A stretch of 64,000 nt of DNA from JAFAGX01 sp035623335 (GCA_035623335.1 DASPTQ010000290.1:1-64000), one strand, 5' to 3'; shown: positions 8,341 to 17,919, counted from the first letter of the stretch. Numbers and translations are program-made. The notes: a model not told the origin generated them from the letters alone.

Positions 8341-10455
8341 TTAGTCCTTGTTGCTTGCTCCAAGGCGTTTGGCTGCGGCCCGCTCCCGCGCTGCGTCCGC
8401 TTCACGTCCCAGCTGAGCATAGGCATCGGCTAGAAACATGTGCGGCTCAGGCGCCTTGGGTTCGAGTGCGGCGGCCTTCTTCAACTTTGGGATAGCTCCC
8501 TCAAAATCTCCCGACAGCTCCAGGAATCGCCCCAGGATCAGGTAGCTTCCGAAGTGATCCGGCATGAACTCCAGCACCGTCTGGCACTCTTTGATTGTCT
8601 CCGGCACGCGGCTGGTATGCGCATAAGCCGACTCCAGAAAAAGATGCGCCTCGGCAAAGCCCGGCACCTTGGCTACGGCGAATTCCAGTTCCGGCACCGC
8701 ACCCGCGAAATCCCCAACTCCCATCAAACCTTTCGCCAATTGGAAATGCCTCGAGGCCGAATCCGGATCCAACTCCATCGCCTTGCGGAGCACAGGCACA
8801 GCCTTGTCGAACTCCATCATATCCAGAAAGCACTCGCCCAGCTCCGCATAAGTATTGGACACGCCGGGTTTCTGGGCCACCAGTTGTTGCAGCAGAGGGA
8901 CAGCTTCGTCGGGGCGCCCACTCTGGCGTAACGCATTGGCCTGGTGTGTCAAGTTGCTGATCTGGATCTCGTCCTTGGGATCGGCTCCCTGGTCACCGGC
9001 ATCTGCCTTCGAAACGTTGCTGCGCCCTGAAACGTATCCAAGCGCGGCCAGTTTCTCGTGCGCCATCGGGTCGACCGCCGCCTTCGGTGCTTCCCGGTGG
9101 CTGCTCGTCTTCTGCCGGATGCCGTCGAGCCGGCTCGCCAGCGTATCCGCCGCTGCGGTCGACTCCGCCGCGAGATTGTGTTCCGCTTTCGCGTCCGCAA
9201 CCTCGTCATACAGTTCCCGCCGCGGCGCCTGTACATACAAATACTTTCCTGCTCGCAGCGATTGCAGTGCACTCCATCCAAATGCGGTGTGAGGATAATC
9301 CGTCTCCGCATAAGCCGGCCGATCGTGCCACGCGGCCACGGCCGCGTCGCCTCCCGCCTTCATCATCGTGGCGGTGGTAGTCAACTCAGTCGTCGCCGTC
9401 ATCAGTCCCAGCAGCGACTCCCCTTGGACTTCGGCCGGCACGGCCACTCCCGCTGTCTGCAAGAGCGTCGGCATCACATCCACCAGTTCGACCCGACTGT
9501 CGACCCGAACCTCGGGCTGTTTCTCGGTCCGGCTCTTCGCCGTACTTCCGTGCGGCAACTTGATCACCAGCGGCACCCGAATCGTCTCGTCATACAGAAA
9601 AATCCCATGTGTATCTTCTCCGTGAGCCCCCAGCGATTCTCCGTGATCCGCCATTACGGCAATCACTGCGCCGTCGTACAGAGCGTCCGCTTTCAACTGC
9701 CCCAGCAATTTCCCCACCGCCGCATCCTCGTACGCAATCTCTCCGTCATATGGCTCCGAGGCGTAGCGGCTCTTGTAGGGTTCTGGCGGATCGTACGGGT
9801 CGTGGGCATCATACAAATGCACCCAGATAAAGAACGGTCCTGTCGGGTGTTGTGTCAACCAAGCCAGGGCACGTGCCACGACTTCGTCCCCACGGCGCTC
9901 GATCGCCTGGAAGCGGCCCTTCTGCCGGAGTTCTTCAGGGTGGAAGCCAGCGTTATAGGTGTCAAACCCACGGTCGAAGCCCGGCGCGTAGTTTGTAGCT
10001 GGGTCGAGAACCGTCGAGCCGACAAAAGCCGCAGTGTGATATCCGTGAGCGTGCAAAATGTCGGGAGCGTAGGGCAGATCGTTCGCCAGCGGCACACGAA
10101 AATCGTTTACCTGGTGGAACTGTGGATACGTACCGGTGAGAATCGTCGCGTGCGAGGTCGGCGTTAGCGGAGCCTGCGCATAGGCGTGCGTAAATACCGC
10201 CGCTTGCCATGCCAGTTCGTCCAGGTTCGGCGTCAGCCCGCGCTTCGATCCCAGAAACCCCATCCGGTCCGCGCGCGTCGTGTCGAGAGTGATCAGGACA
10301 ATGTTTGGCAAAGCAATGTTCGCCGGAGCAGCCTTGGGCGGAGCAGTGTGCACCGGTGCGCTATTCGTCGTAACTGCGCCGGGCGGCCCAACCGCTGCAG
10401 CAAGCACGCTTCCGATCAGCCCGAAAACGCACAGCCACTCACGAATTAGCGACAT
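8341..10455 (-). CDS. Secreted sulfatase-fold hydrolase with C-terminal TPR repeats (paralogue 2)
   Basis: 704 residues from the ATG at 10455, chosen because MSLIREWLCVFGLIGSVLAAA is a good signal peptide; a longer in-frame start at 10563 would add an unlikely leader. Order: signal, proline/alanine-rich linker, sulfatase-fold domain (metal motifs LITLDTTRADRMG and VMADHGESLGAHGEDTHG), then several TPRs in the last 200 residues. The cysteine motif is T98-P-T-S-H, so Thr replaces the catalytic Cys. Roughly 80 bases near its N-terminal coding part match paralogue 4 almost perfectly although paralogue 3 lies between them. Likely periplasmic or anchored; substrate unknown. Confidence 0.82.
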   Translation of the reverse strand: MSLIREWLCVFGLIGSVLAAAVGPPGAVTTNSAPVHTAPPKAAPANIALPNIVLITLDTTRADRMGFLGSKRGLTPNLDELAWQAAVFTHAYAQAPLTPTSHATILTGTYPQFHQVNDFRVPLANDLPYAPDILHAHGYHTAAFVGSTVLDPATNYAPGFDRGFDTYNAGFHPEELRQKGRFQAIERRGDEVVARALAWLTQHPTGPFFIWVHLYDAHDPYDPPEPYKSRYASEPYDGEIAYEDAAVGKLLGQLKADALYDGAVIAVMADHGESLGAHGEDTHGIFLYDETIRVPLVIKLPHGSTAKSRTEKQPEVRVDSRVELVDVMPTLLQTAGVAVPAEVQGESLLGLMTATTELTTTATMMKAGGDAAVAAWHDRPAYAETDYPHTAFGWSALQSLRAGKYLYVQAPRRELYDEVADAKAEHNLAAESTAAADTLASRLDGIRQKTSSHREAPKAAVDPMAHEKLAALGYVSGRSNVSKADAGDQGADPKDEIQISNLTHQANALRQSGRPDEAVPLLQQLVAQKPGVSNTYAELGECFLDMMEFDKAVPVLRKAMELDPDSASRHFQLAKGLMGVGDFAGAVPELEFAVAKVPGFAEAHLFLESAYAHTSRVPETIKECQTVLEFMPDHFGSYLILGRFLELSGDFEGAIPKLKKAAALEPKAPEPHMFLADAYAQLGREADAARERAAAKRLGASNKD

Positions 10456-10559
10456 GGGAAAAAGTCTATCATTCGACAATATGGCAAAATCCGATACTCC
10501 GACCTCGTGCCCGTTAGCATTACAGCCCGGTGAGTCCTCTCCGGAGGAAGCTCCCTGAC

Positions 10560-12785
10560 TCACTCTTCTCTGGTTGACTCTTGGGCAGATTGCTTCAGGC
10601 GATCGGCTTTGGTCCGCTCCTGCGCCGCATCTTCTTTGCGTCCCAACTGATCGTAAACCTCGGCCAGAGCAATATGTGGCTCGGCTCTTTGGGGTCGCAG
10701 CGCAGCCGCCTTCTCCAGTTTCGGCAATGCCGCCTCAGGGTCGCCCGACTTCGCCAGATATCGCCCCAGAATCAGGTACGTTCCGTATTGTTCAGGGATG
10801 ATCTTCAGCACCTTTTCACATTCGCTGATCGTCTCTGGGCGGTTGGCTCGCGCGTAAACGATCTCTAGCAAGAGGTGTGCATCGATAAGATTCGGAACCC
10901 TGGCGGTCAACCTCTCGAGCACAGTCGCTGCCCCCTGCACATCTCCGAGTCGCATCAAGGTTTTGCCCAGGTCCAATTCGGCCATGGTGAACTTCGGGTC
11001 CAGCTCCACCGCCTTGCTCAGCATCGGGGACGCTTTGTCGTATTGCTGCAAGTGCATATAGACCCCGCCGAGCTTGAAATAGAGCATCGGCATGTCTGAT
11101 TCTTGGGCAATCAGCTTCTGCAGGATCGGAACAGCCTCCTCGTAGTGCTCATTATCAAGAAGAGCATTGGTGTCTCGGATCGTATTGGCCGTCGCAATCT
11201 TGTCCTTCGGGTCGGCACCCTCGTCAGAAGGCTTGGCAATGTGGCTGCTCCCCGTTACGTATCCGAGCCACGCCAGGTTCTGCTGCAGTGCTGGATCGAG
11301 GGCCGCAACCTTTTCGTCGGAGAGCTTGGGCGCTTCCCGTTTGCTGGTTGTCTTGTCGAGGAACGCGTGCACCTGGCCCGCCAGCGTGTCGGCCACCGCT
11401 ACCGAGGTCGATGCTAGATTGTGCTCCGCTTTTGGGTCCACCGTCTGGTCATACAGTTCCCGCTTCGGCGCCTGCACAAACAAGTATTTTCCCGTCCGCA
11501 GCGACTGCAGCGCACTCCATCCGAAAGCGATGTGAGGATAATCCGACTCCGCATAGGCCGCACGGTTGCGCCAGGAATTCGCAGCCGCCGCGGATTGCTC
11601 GGCTTCCCCTTTCGTCGTCGTTGTCATCAATCCCAGCAGCGATTCCCCTTGCACCTCGGCCGGTACGGCAATTCCTGCCGTCTGCAACATCGTCGGCATC
11701 ACGTCCACCAGCCCCACCCGATCGTCGATTCGCCGACCGTAGATCTGTCGATCCTCGGTCTGCCCATCCTTGATTGATTGACCCTTGATTGTCTGACCCC
11801 GGATCGGCTTCTCCGCTGCGCGCGCGTGCGGCAGCTTAATCACCAGCGGCACGTTGATGGTCTCATCGTAAAGAAAGAATCCGTGCGTATCCTCTCCGTG
11901 AGCTCCCAGCGACTCGCCGTGATCGGCCATTATCGCGATCATCGCTCCATCGTAGAGCCCGCGCGTTTTCAACTCCCGCAGTAATTTCCCTACGGCCGAA
12001 TCCATGTACGCAATCTCTCCGTCGTACGGCTCCGCCGCATACCGGCTTTTGTAGGGTTCGGGCGGATCATAAGGCTCGTGCGGGTCATAAAGATGTACCC
12101 ACATGAAGAAGGGACCTCTGGGATTGTGGTTCAACCAGGTTGTCGCCCGGGACACCACTTCAACCCCCCGGCGCTCGATGGAGTTGTACCGGTCCCTTTC
12201 AGCCAAGAACTTCGCTGAACTGAATCCGGCGTTGTAGACGTCAAATCCGCGGTCAAAACCCGGAGCGCCACCGTGCGGGTCAAGAGCCAGGGAGGCGATA
12301 AATGCTGCGGTGTGATATCCATGCGATTGTAAAATCGCCGGTGCATAGGGTAGGTCCTCACCCAGCACATCCGGAAAATCGAGCACGTGATGGTACTGTG
12401 GATAGGTCCCCGTGAGAATCGTCGCATGGGAAGGCGAGGTTAGCGGAACCTGCGCGTAGGCCCGTGTGAACACCGCCGACTGCCGCGCCAACCCATCCAG
12501 GTTCGGAGTAAGTCCGCGCCTCGATCCCATGAACCCCATACGGTCCGCGCGCGTTGTGTCGAGCGTGATCAGCACAATATTGGGAAACGCCTTCTCCGAC
12601 CCGCGCGTTTTTCGCGCAGTGGGATGGCCGGCCGTCTTCCCCGCTGCCGGGGTCGCGGAAGCACTGTTCACAGTGGTCTGATTCCCAGCGCTCTGATTCC
12701 CGTTACTCTGAACCGGCGGGTTCTGGAGCGGCAGCGCGAACGCGGCCAGACTCACAACACACAACAGCCAACGAATCACAAACAT
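10560..12785 (-). CDS. Secreted sulfatase-fold hydrolase with C-terminal TPR repeats (paralogue 3)
   Basis: 741 residues from the ATG at 12785 (MFVIRWLLCVVSLAAFALP), preceded by GGAG nine bases upstream; an in-frame ATG at 12800 adds five residues. After the signal there is a Gln/Asn/Thr-rich linker, then the sulfatase-fold domain (LITLDTTRADRMG, IMADHGESLGAHGEDTHG) and a C-terminal TPR array. The nucleophile motif is T-S-P-S-H in place of C-x-P-S-R. Near the middle is a lysine/glutamine-rich insertion with repeated GQTIKGQSIKDGQTEDRQ absent from paralogue 4. The gene stops about 100 bases before paralogue 2 starts; the tandem array is probably one transcript. Confidence 0.82.
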   Translation of the reverse strand: MFVIRWLLCVVSLAAFALPLQNPPVQSNGNQSAGNQTTVNSASATPAAGKTAGHPTARKTRGSEKAFPNIVLITLDTTRADRMGFMGSRRGLTPNLDGLARQSAVFTRAYAQVPLTSPSHATILTGTYPQYHHVLDFPDVLGEDLPYAPAILQSHGYHTAAFIASLALDPHGGAPGFDRGFDVYNAGFSSAKFLAERDRYNSIERRGVEVVSRATTWLNHNPRGPFFMWVHLYDPHEPYDPPEPYKSRYAAEPYDGEIAYMDSAVGKLLRELKTRGLYDGAMIAIMADHGESLGAHGEDTHGFFLYDETINVPLVIKLPHARAAEKPIRGQTIKGQSIKDGQTEDRQIYGRRIDDRVGLVDVMPTMLQTAGIAVPAEVQGESLLGLMTTTTKGEAEQSAAAANSWRNRAAYAESDYPHIAFGWSALQSLRTGKYLFVQAPKRELYDQTVDPKAEHNLASTSVAVADTLAGQVHAFLDKTTSKREAPKLSDEKVAALDPALQQNLAWLGYVTGSSHIAKPSDEGADPKDKIATANTIRDTNALLDNEHYEEAVPILQKLIAQESDMPMLYFKLGGVYMHLQQYDKASPMLSKAVELDPKFTMAELDLGKTLMRLGDVQGAATVLERLTARVPNLIDAHLLLEIVYARANRPETISECEKVLKIIPEQYGTYLILGRYLAKSGDPEAALPKLEKAAALRPQRAEPHIALAEVYDQLGRKEDAAQERTKADRLKQSAQESTREE

Positions 12786-12875
12786 CGAATCAGACTCCAT
12801 TCCCGGGGAACATGACCGGAACCACTGCGGCTCAAGATCGCTCGGAACGAAGGCAACGACAATATTCCGACCGAC

Positions 12876-14936
12876 TCACTCCTGCGGCGCGGCATTTCCC
12901 GGGTCGGGTGCGCCGTTCGCCGGATGGATCGGATTCGCGGCCAGACGCTCGCCCTCAGCCCGCTCGCGCTCCGCATCGGCCTGCTTCCCCAACTTAGTGT
13001 AAACATCGGCCAGATACAAATGCGGCGCTGGTATCTCGGGCCGCAGCGCAGCCGCCTCTTGAAGTTTCAGCACTGCCCCCTCCAAGTCCCCGGACTTCGC
13101 CAGAAATTGCCCGAGAGTCAGATAGGTTCCGTAGCTACGTGGAAAGAACTTCAATACTTTTTCACATTCGCTGATCGTCTCTGGCACGCGGTTGCTCCGG
13201 GCATATGCAATCTGCAGCAGGAGGTGTGCCTCCGCCAGATTCGGCACCCTGGCTGTGACCTTCTCGAGCACAGTGGTTGCTTCCTCAATATCTCCAAGCC
13301 GCATCAAAGTTTTGGCCAACCCCATCTCGGCGTCGGTGAGCTTCGGGTCCAACACCACCGCCTTGCGAAACACTGGCTCTGCTTTCTCGAACTCGTGCGT
13401 CTTCAAGTAGCAATCGCCCAGCTTGGAATACGGCATGGGCATCTCCGGGTTTTCGGCGATCAATTTCTGCAGAACTGGAATCGCCTCCGAGTAGTGCTCA
13501 TCCGCCATCAGATCGTTGACGCGTCGAATTGCTCTGATCGTCCCAATCTTGTCCTTCGGATCGGGCTCTTGGTCCGACGATTTGAAAACATGGCTGCCCG
13601 ACGTAACGTATCCCAGCGATGCGAGCTTCGCCTGCGCCGCTGGATCCAGGGCCGCAAGCTTTTCATCCGACAGCTCGGGTGCTGCCCGCTTGCTGGTTGT
13701 CTTTTCCCGGATTGCCCGCACCTGGCCGCCCAGCGTATCGGCCACCGCCGCCGCCGTCGCTGCCAGATTGTGCTCCGCTTCGGGGTCTACCGTCTGGTCA
13801 TAGAGTTCCCGCCGCGGCGCCTGTATGTACAAATATCTTCCGGTCCGCAGCGATTGCAGCGCACTCCATCCAAACGCGAGGTGCGGATAATCCGCCTGCG
13901 AATAAGCTGGACGGTCGCGCCAGGAATCTGTAGCTTCTGCCTCTCCCGCCTTCATCAGTCCGACCAGTGATTTGCCCTGCACTTCCGCCGGCACCGCCGC
14001 TCCCGCAATCTGCAACAGCGTCGGCATCACATCCACCAACTCTACCCGATTCTCAATCCGTCTCTCCGCTGCACCCGCGTGCGGCAGCTTGATCACTAGC
14101 GGCACCCTGATCGTCTCATCGTAAAGAAAGAACCCATGATTATTTTCCCCGTGAGCTCCCAGTGATTCCCCGTGGTCGGCCATCACCGCGATCATTGTTC
14201 CATCGTAGAGCCCGCGCGTTTTCAGCTCCCGAAATAATTTCCCCACCGCCCAATCCATGTACGCAATCTCCCCGTCATACGGCTCCGCCGCATAGCGGCC
14301 CTTGTAGGGTTCGGGCGGTTCGTACGGCTCGTGCGGGTCATAAAGATGAACCCACATGAAGAACGGACCTTGTGGATGGGAGTTCAACCACGCCAGAGCA
14401 TGCTCCACCACCTCACCGCCGCGGCGCTCAACCGTGCGGTAGCGATCTTCTTCTTTATCGAACGCTGCCGTGCTGAAACCCGCGTCGTAGGTGTCAAACC
14501 CCCGGTCAAATCCGGGAGCGCCCCCATTAGGGTCAAGAGCTATCGAGCCAATAAATGCCGCCGTGTGATATCCACGAGATCGTAGAATCGCCGGGGCATA
14601 GGGGAGATCCTCCGCCAGCACATCGGGAAAGTCGTACACCTGATGGAACTGCGGATAAGTTCCCGTAAGAATGGTCGCGTGCGAAGGAGAAGTCAGCGGA
14701 GCCTGCGCATAGGCGTGCGTAAACACCGCCGCTTGCCATGCCAGTTCGTCCAGGTTCGGCGTCAGCCCGCGCTTCGATCCGAGAAACCCCATCCGGTCCG
14801 CGCGCGTCGTGTCGAGCGTGATCAACAAAATGTTGGGTGCGGGCGTTCCAGCCGCCGCCGTACTCGCGCACCAACACACCAAACACAACCACCGTCGAAT
14901 CACGCGCGCACCGAACACATTACTCCTCAGACCCAA
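12876..14936 (-). CDS. Secreted sulfatase-fold hydrolase with C-terminal TPR repeats (paralogue 4)
   Basis: 686 residues: signal (VIRRWLCLVCWCASTAAAG, possibly from an internal start), sulfatase-fold domain with LITLDTTRADRMG (38-50), T82-S-P-S-H86 in place of C-x-P-S-R, VMADHGESLGAHGENNHG, then TPRs from about 470 to 650. Over most of its length it resembles paralogue 3 (GGAPGFDRGFD, LYDPHEPYEPPEPYK, DEKLAALDPA), but residues 48-82 are identical to paralogue 2, a mosaic pattern. It would be the promoter-proximal gene of the array. The true enzymatic activity is unknown; sulfatase in the strict sense is unlikely without the Cys. Confidence 0.82.
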   Translation of the reverse strand: MGLRSNVFGARVIRRWLCLVCWCASTAAAGTPAPNILLITLDTTRADRMGFLGSKRGLTPNLDELAWQAAVFTHAYAQAPLTSPSHATILTGTYPQFHQVYDFPDVLAEDLPYAPAILRSRGYHTAAFIGSIALDPNGGAPGFDRGFDTYDAGFSTAAFDKEEDRYRTVERRGGEVVEHALAWLNSHPQGPFFMWVHLYDPHEPYEPPEPYKGRYAAEPYDGEIAYMDWAVGKLFRELKTRGLYDGTMIAVMADHGESLGAHGENNHGFFLYDETIRVPLVIKLPHAGAAERRIENRVELVDVMPTLLQIAGAAVPAEVQGKSLVGLMKAGEAEATDSWRDRPAYSQADYPHLAFGWSALQSLRTGRYLYIQAPRRELYDQTVDPEAEHNLAATAAAVADTLGGQVRAIREKTTSKRAAPELSDEKLAALDPAAQAKLASLGYVTSGSHVFKSSDQEPDPKDKIGTIRAIRRVNDLMADEHYSEAIPVLQKLIAENPEMPMPYSKLGDCYLKTHEFEKAEPVFRKAVVLDPKLTDAEMGLAKTLMRLGDIEEATTVLEKVTARVPNLAEAHLLLQIAYARSNRVPETISECEKVLKFFPRSYGTYLTLGQFLAKSGDLEGAVLKLQEAAALRPEIPAPHLYLADVYTKLGKQADAERERAEGERLAANPIHPANGAPDPGNAAPQE

Positions 14937-14976
14937 AATCGAGACTCAGGCTCGCGGCCATCCCTGAACCGCTGGA

Positions 14977-15768
14977 TCATTGTTGCGGACCGCTTGCCGG
15001 CGGCGTCGCCGCGGGTGGCTTGACTTTCGGAGTCTTTGCCGGCTTCTTCGTCGGGCCTTCGGGAAGGCGCCCACAGTCTTCCGGATAAATGAAAAGCGTT
15101 GGATCCTGCGGGCCCAGGACTACTTCCTTGAATCGCACCACCCTGCTCCCTTTACTATTCAGATCTTCGACCTTAATGGGGAAGCCCTTCCATTCTTCCG
15201 GCTCCCAGAATCTCAGCTTCGTGGCTACCACAAGGTCTCTTCCAGTCACGGTAACGTCCTCCACCTGACACACGCGTCCGTCCACGGTCTCCTTCCCGAC
15301 CGCCACGCGCTCGCTGGTGTGGCCGGGTCTCGAAGCGATGAAGGGCCAAGAGCGAAAATACGCGTGCGCGACCTTCACGCATCCCATTTTCGTCTGACCG
15401 TAGGTCATCTCTTGTGTCAAATCGGTGATGTAATAGCCTTTTTCCATGGGGCCTTCCGACCTCAGCAGGTTTCCGGATCTGTAAACATAACCCTCCCTGT
15501 CATCGTGAGGTAGCATACTGCCCACCATCACCGCCGAAAATTCTGTGAACTCGTCTAACGGAAATCCCGATTTCGCAGCCGCAGCGTCTCCTGCCTGTCC
15601 CGGCATTGATCCCTTTGGTGTCGCCTGCCCTGGTGCTGCCTCTTGAGTCGCTGCCCGCTCTTTTGTGGTAGTTTGCCCCACGCAATCCTGCCCTTGTACC
15701 GATTCTGTCCAGAGCCCAGCCCCTATCAGGCAGCCGACGAACAGCAGCATTGTTGTCCATCGAATCAT
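14977..15768 (-). CDS. Secreted protein of unknown function
   Basis: 263 residues from the ATG at 15768 (MIRWTTMLLFVGCLIGAGLW), which has GGGGAAAG two bases upstream; the in-frame start at 15801 is less likely. A signal peptide is followed by a low-complexity Ala/Gln/Thr linker, a globular middle (about 85-235; SAVMVGSM, GYYITDLTQEMTYGQ, LRFWEPEEWKGFP) and a Pro/Lys/Thr-rich tail. The middle, with a lipid-binding-like run of strands, recalls LolA/LppX-like or DUF4412-type proteins, but the match is weak. It ends 40 bases before the sulfatase-fold array and may be co-transcribed with it. Confidence 0.7.
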   Translation of the reverse strand: MIRWTTMLLFVGCLIGAGLWTESVQGQDCVGQTTTKERAATQEAAPGQATPKGSMPGQAGDAAAAKSGFPLDEFTEFSAVMVGSMLPHDDREGYVYRSGNLLRSEGPMEKGYYITDLTQEMTYGQTKMGCVKVAHAYFRSWPFIASRPGHTSERVAVGKETVDGRVCQVEDVTVTGRDLVVATKLRFWEPEEWKGFPIKVEDLNSKGSRVVRFKEVVLGPQDPTLFIYPEDCGRLPEGPTKKPAKTPKVKPPAATPPASGPQQ

Positions 15769-15805
15769 TTCTTTCCCCGGATTAAAATCGACTTTCCACA
15801 TATAA

Positions 15806-15836
15806 GAAAAAGGCCACGCGGGGAACCAGCGTGGCC
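15806..15836 (-). terminator. Rho-independent terminator
   Basis: Inverted repeat GGCCACGC (15812-15819) / GCGTGGCC (15829-15836) with a nine-base loop; on the minus strand it is followed by a T-rich run (TTTTTC). It ends the gene at 15862-16449. Confidence 0.8.
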
Positions 15837-15861
15837 CACGAAAAACATCAGGAGCGGATTG

Positions 15862-16449
15862 TTACTGCAGGGTCGTCCTGCGGCTGGTTTTGTCCTTTTT
15901 CAGGGCAGCGCTGCTCGCCTTGAACGTGGTCCCTGCGGCCTTCACGGCCTCCGAGCTTGCGTCTTTTTTGGGAAGCTTGTCCGTCAGGAAGCCAAAGGCC
16001 CCAAGGAACTCGTATCCGCTGAAGCCAAGGAATGAGTCCCAATTCCATCTACCAGCCTCGTTCTTGGAGTTTACGGACGTAGCCGTGATCGTCATCCACT
16101 GCTCACCGGTGTACGTGCCAGCGTAGGCGTCCATGATCGCGTCAGCATAAATGAAATGGCCGGGGCCGGTGATGCCCGGCTGCAATCCAAGGCTCTCCAA
16201 GTTCTCAGCGGTAACCTTGATCGCGGTGCCTTCGAGAGTCGCAAACGGATTCGCGGAGTGAGCGCAAGCGTCCAGAACGTCCAGGCCCGTCAAATAGAAG
16301 TTGCCTGCTCCGCCCGTCTGGAAGGTTTCGTAGTTGCAATATTGAACTCCGCCGGTGTAGTTAAGGAATCCGAAAGCGTAGGTCTGTGCAAAGGCAGAGC
16401 TGCAGCAAAGGACAAGAAGAGTGATTACCGCCAAGCTTTTCAGTTTCAA
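15862..16449 (-). CDS. Secreted protein of unknown function, TTG start
   Basis: 195 residues if started at TTG 16449, which has a perfect AGGAGG six bases upstream; a longer in-frame ATG at 16629 would add 60 residues without a signal sequence at the front. With the TTG start the protein opens with a clean signal peptide (KLKSLAVITLLVLCCSSAFAQ). The mature part is rich in Gly, Thr and aromatic residues in its first half and Lys/Ala/Ser in its last 30. Four cysteines in the mature part could form disulfides. No family recognised. It has its own terminator, so it is a single-gene unit. Confidence 0.75.
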   Translation of the reverse strand: MKLKSLAVITLLVLCCSSAFAQTYAFGFLNYTGGVQYCNYETFQTGGAGNFYLTGLDVLDACAHSANPFATLEGTAIKVTAENLESLGLQPGITGPGHFIYADAIMDAYAGTYTGEQWMTITATSVNSKNEAGRWNWDSFLGFSGYEFLGAFGFLTDKLPKKDASSEAVKAAGTTFKASSAALKKDKTSRRTTLQ

Positions 16450-16804
16450 AGGAATCCTCCTGGAAGTTTTGTTCACAATTGTGAACAACAACCCCGAGAC
16501 AGTACACCTTCTACTGCGGAAGAGTAGTCGCGTTGCACTGACAGCCCGAAAGTTTAGCCCAGTCCGAAACGATGTCAAGCAAAACTTTGGAAAAGAGAAA
16601 AAAATTGCACTCTTGCCGTCGATTATCAAATGGCCTAACTATTCCGGTAGCCGCTCTTCGCGTTGAATGTCGTATCTCTTTTTGCCTAAGAACAGGATCG
16701 GTGTACAATCGCCTGCCAGCAGGTCAGAGAAGGTTCTGCACCAGTCATTTCGGCCGATGGTTTCACGCTTCCTCTGCTCCTGACTTCGCTAAGGAGGTAC
16801 CATT
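16450..16804. other. Divergent intergenic region
   Basis: About 355 bases between two divergent secreted-protein genes. AT-richer than the surroundings near 16560-16620. TTGTTCACAATTGTGAACAA (16471-16490) is a perfect 20-base palindrome, a candidate operator for the gene starting at 16449. No convincing promoter hexamers. Confidence 0.5.
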
Positions 16805-17887
16805 ATGCATGTTTGCAGGATCGCGCTCGCCGCTAGCCTCGGCCTTGTTCTGATCATGCTTTCGGCCCCGGCCCATGCGCAATATCGGGTCACATATTTA
16901 GATTCGAATCAACTCAATCTAGTCAATCGTGGGGGCACGACAACCCAAACCGTGCACGTCGACCCGCTGCTGGCTAACCCCTGGGGACTGGCCCATAGCG
17001 CCACAGGGCCTTGGTACATTCCCGATAACGACACCGGATGGGTGACCGTCTACAATGCAACGGGAGGACAAATACCTCTCCGGATCTTGATTCCCACAGC
17101 CGGAAGCGAAATGGGCTCGGCGCAAGGTGGAAACGGTCCGGGCACACCGACGGGAATCGTTTCCAACGGATCATCGACGGATTTCAAGATTCAGGGCGTG
17201 CCAGCGACTTTCCTTTTTGACACGCTGGATGGCACCATCAGCGCATATGTGCCGGACGTAAACGGCAACCAATCGATCATCGTAGTCGACAACTCCGCTA
17301 TTGGGGCGCTGTACCAGGGCTTGGCCATCACGAGTTATCGCTCGGGGAATTTCCTTTACGCACTCGACAACGCCAACAATGTAATCGATATGTACGACGG
17401 CGACTTCAAGCTGGTGAAGTCGTTCAGCGATCCGTCGATCCCGCCCGACTTCTCAGCGTTTGGGATTCAGGACATTAATGGCATGGTTTACGTCGCCTAC
17501 GCTAAACCGAACTTCGGCAACGGCGGTTACGTCGACGTCTTTACGGAGAAAGGTGTCCTCGTGAAGACACTGATCAAAGGATTACCACTGAACCAAGCAT
17601 GGGGGATCGCCTTGGCACCTAGCAACTTCGGGCCGCTCAGCAATACTCTGCTGATTTCAAACAACTCCGAGTTCGGAACTATCAACGGGTTCGACCTTAA
17701 TACCGGCAAGTTCGTAGGCACGATCAAGGATCAGAATGGCAAGCAGGTCGTCCTCAACAACCTCTGGGGAATCGCTTTCGGTGGCGGGAACTCATCCAGT
17801 GGAGCAACCAACGAGCTGTTCGTCACCGTGGGCAACGGCCAGGGGCTCAACGAATTGGCCGGCACCTTTTTATCAATCAAGCCGTAA
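16805..17887 (+). CDS. TIGR03118-family secreted protein (predicted beta-propeller)
   Basis: 360 residues. AGGAGGT lies seven bases before the ATG. The signal peptide (CRIALAASLGLVLIMLSAPAHAQ) is followed by NPWGLAHSATGPWYIPDNDTG, PTGIVSNG, FLFDTLDGTISAY, GLAITSYRSGNFLYALD and QAWGIALAPSNFGPLSNTL, which is the pattern I know from TIGR03118 proteins of soil bacteria. The repeats of W-G-(I/L)-A and F-L-Y-A-x-D blocks suggest a six-bladed propeller. No catalytic residues are known for the family and the function is unknown. A single transcription unit with its own terminator-like hairpin. Confidence 0.8.
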   Translation: MHVCRIALAASLGLVLIMLSAPAHAQYRVTYLDSNQLNLVNRGGTTTQTVHVDPLLANPWGLAHSATGPWYIPDNDTGWVTVYNATGGQIPLRILIPTAGSEMGSAQGGNGPGTPTGIVSNGSSTDFKIQGVPATFLFDTLDGTISAYVPDVNGNQSIIVVDNSAIGALYQGLAITSYRSGNFLYALDNANNVIDMYDGDFKLVKSFSDPSIPPDFSAFGIQDINGMVYVAYAKPNFGNGGYVDVFTEKGVLVKTLIKGLPLNQAWGIALAPSNFGPLSNTLLISNNSEFGTINGFDLNTGKFVGTIKDQNGKQVVLNNLWGIAFGGGNSSSGATNELFVTVGNGQGLNELAGTFLSIKP

Positions 17888-17919
17888 TTGACAATAACAG
17901 CAGCAGGAGGACGTAACTT

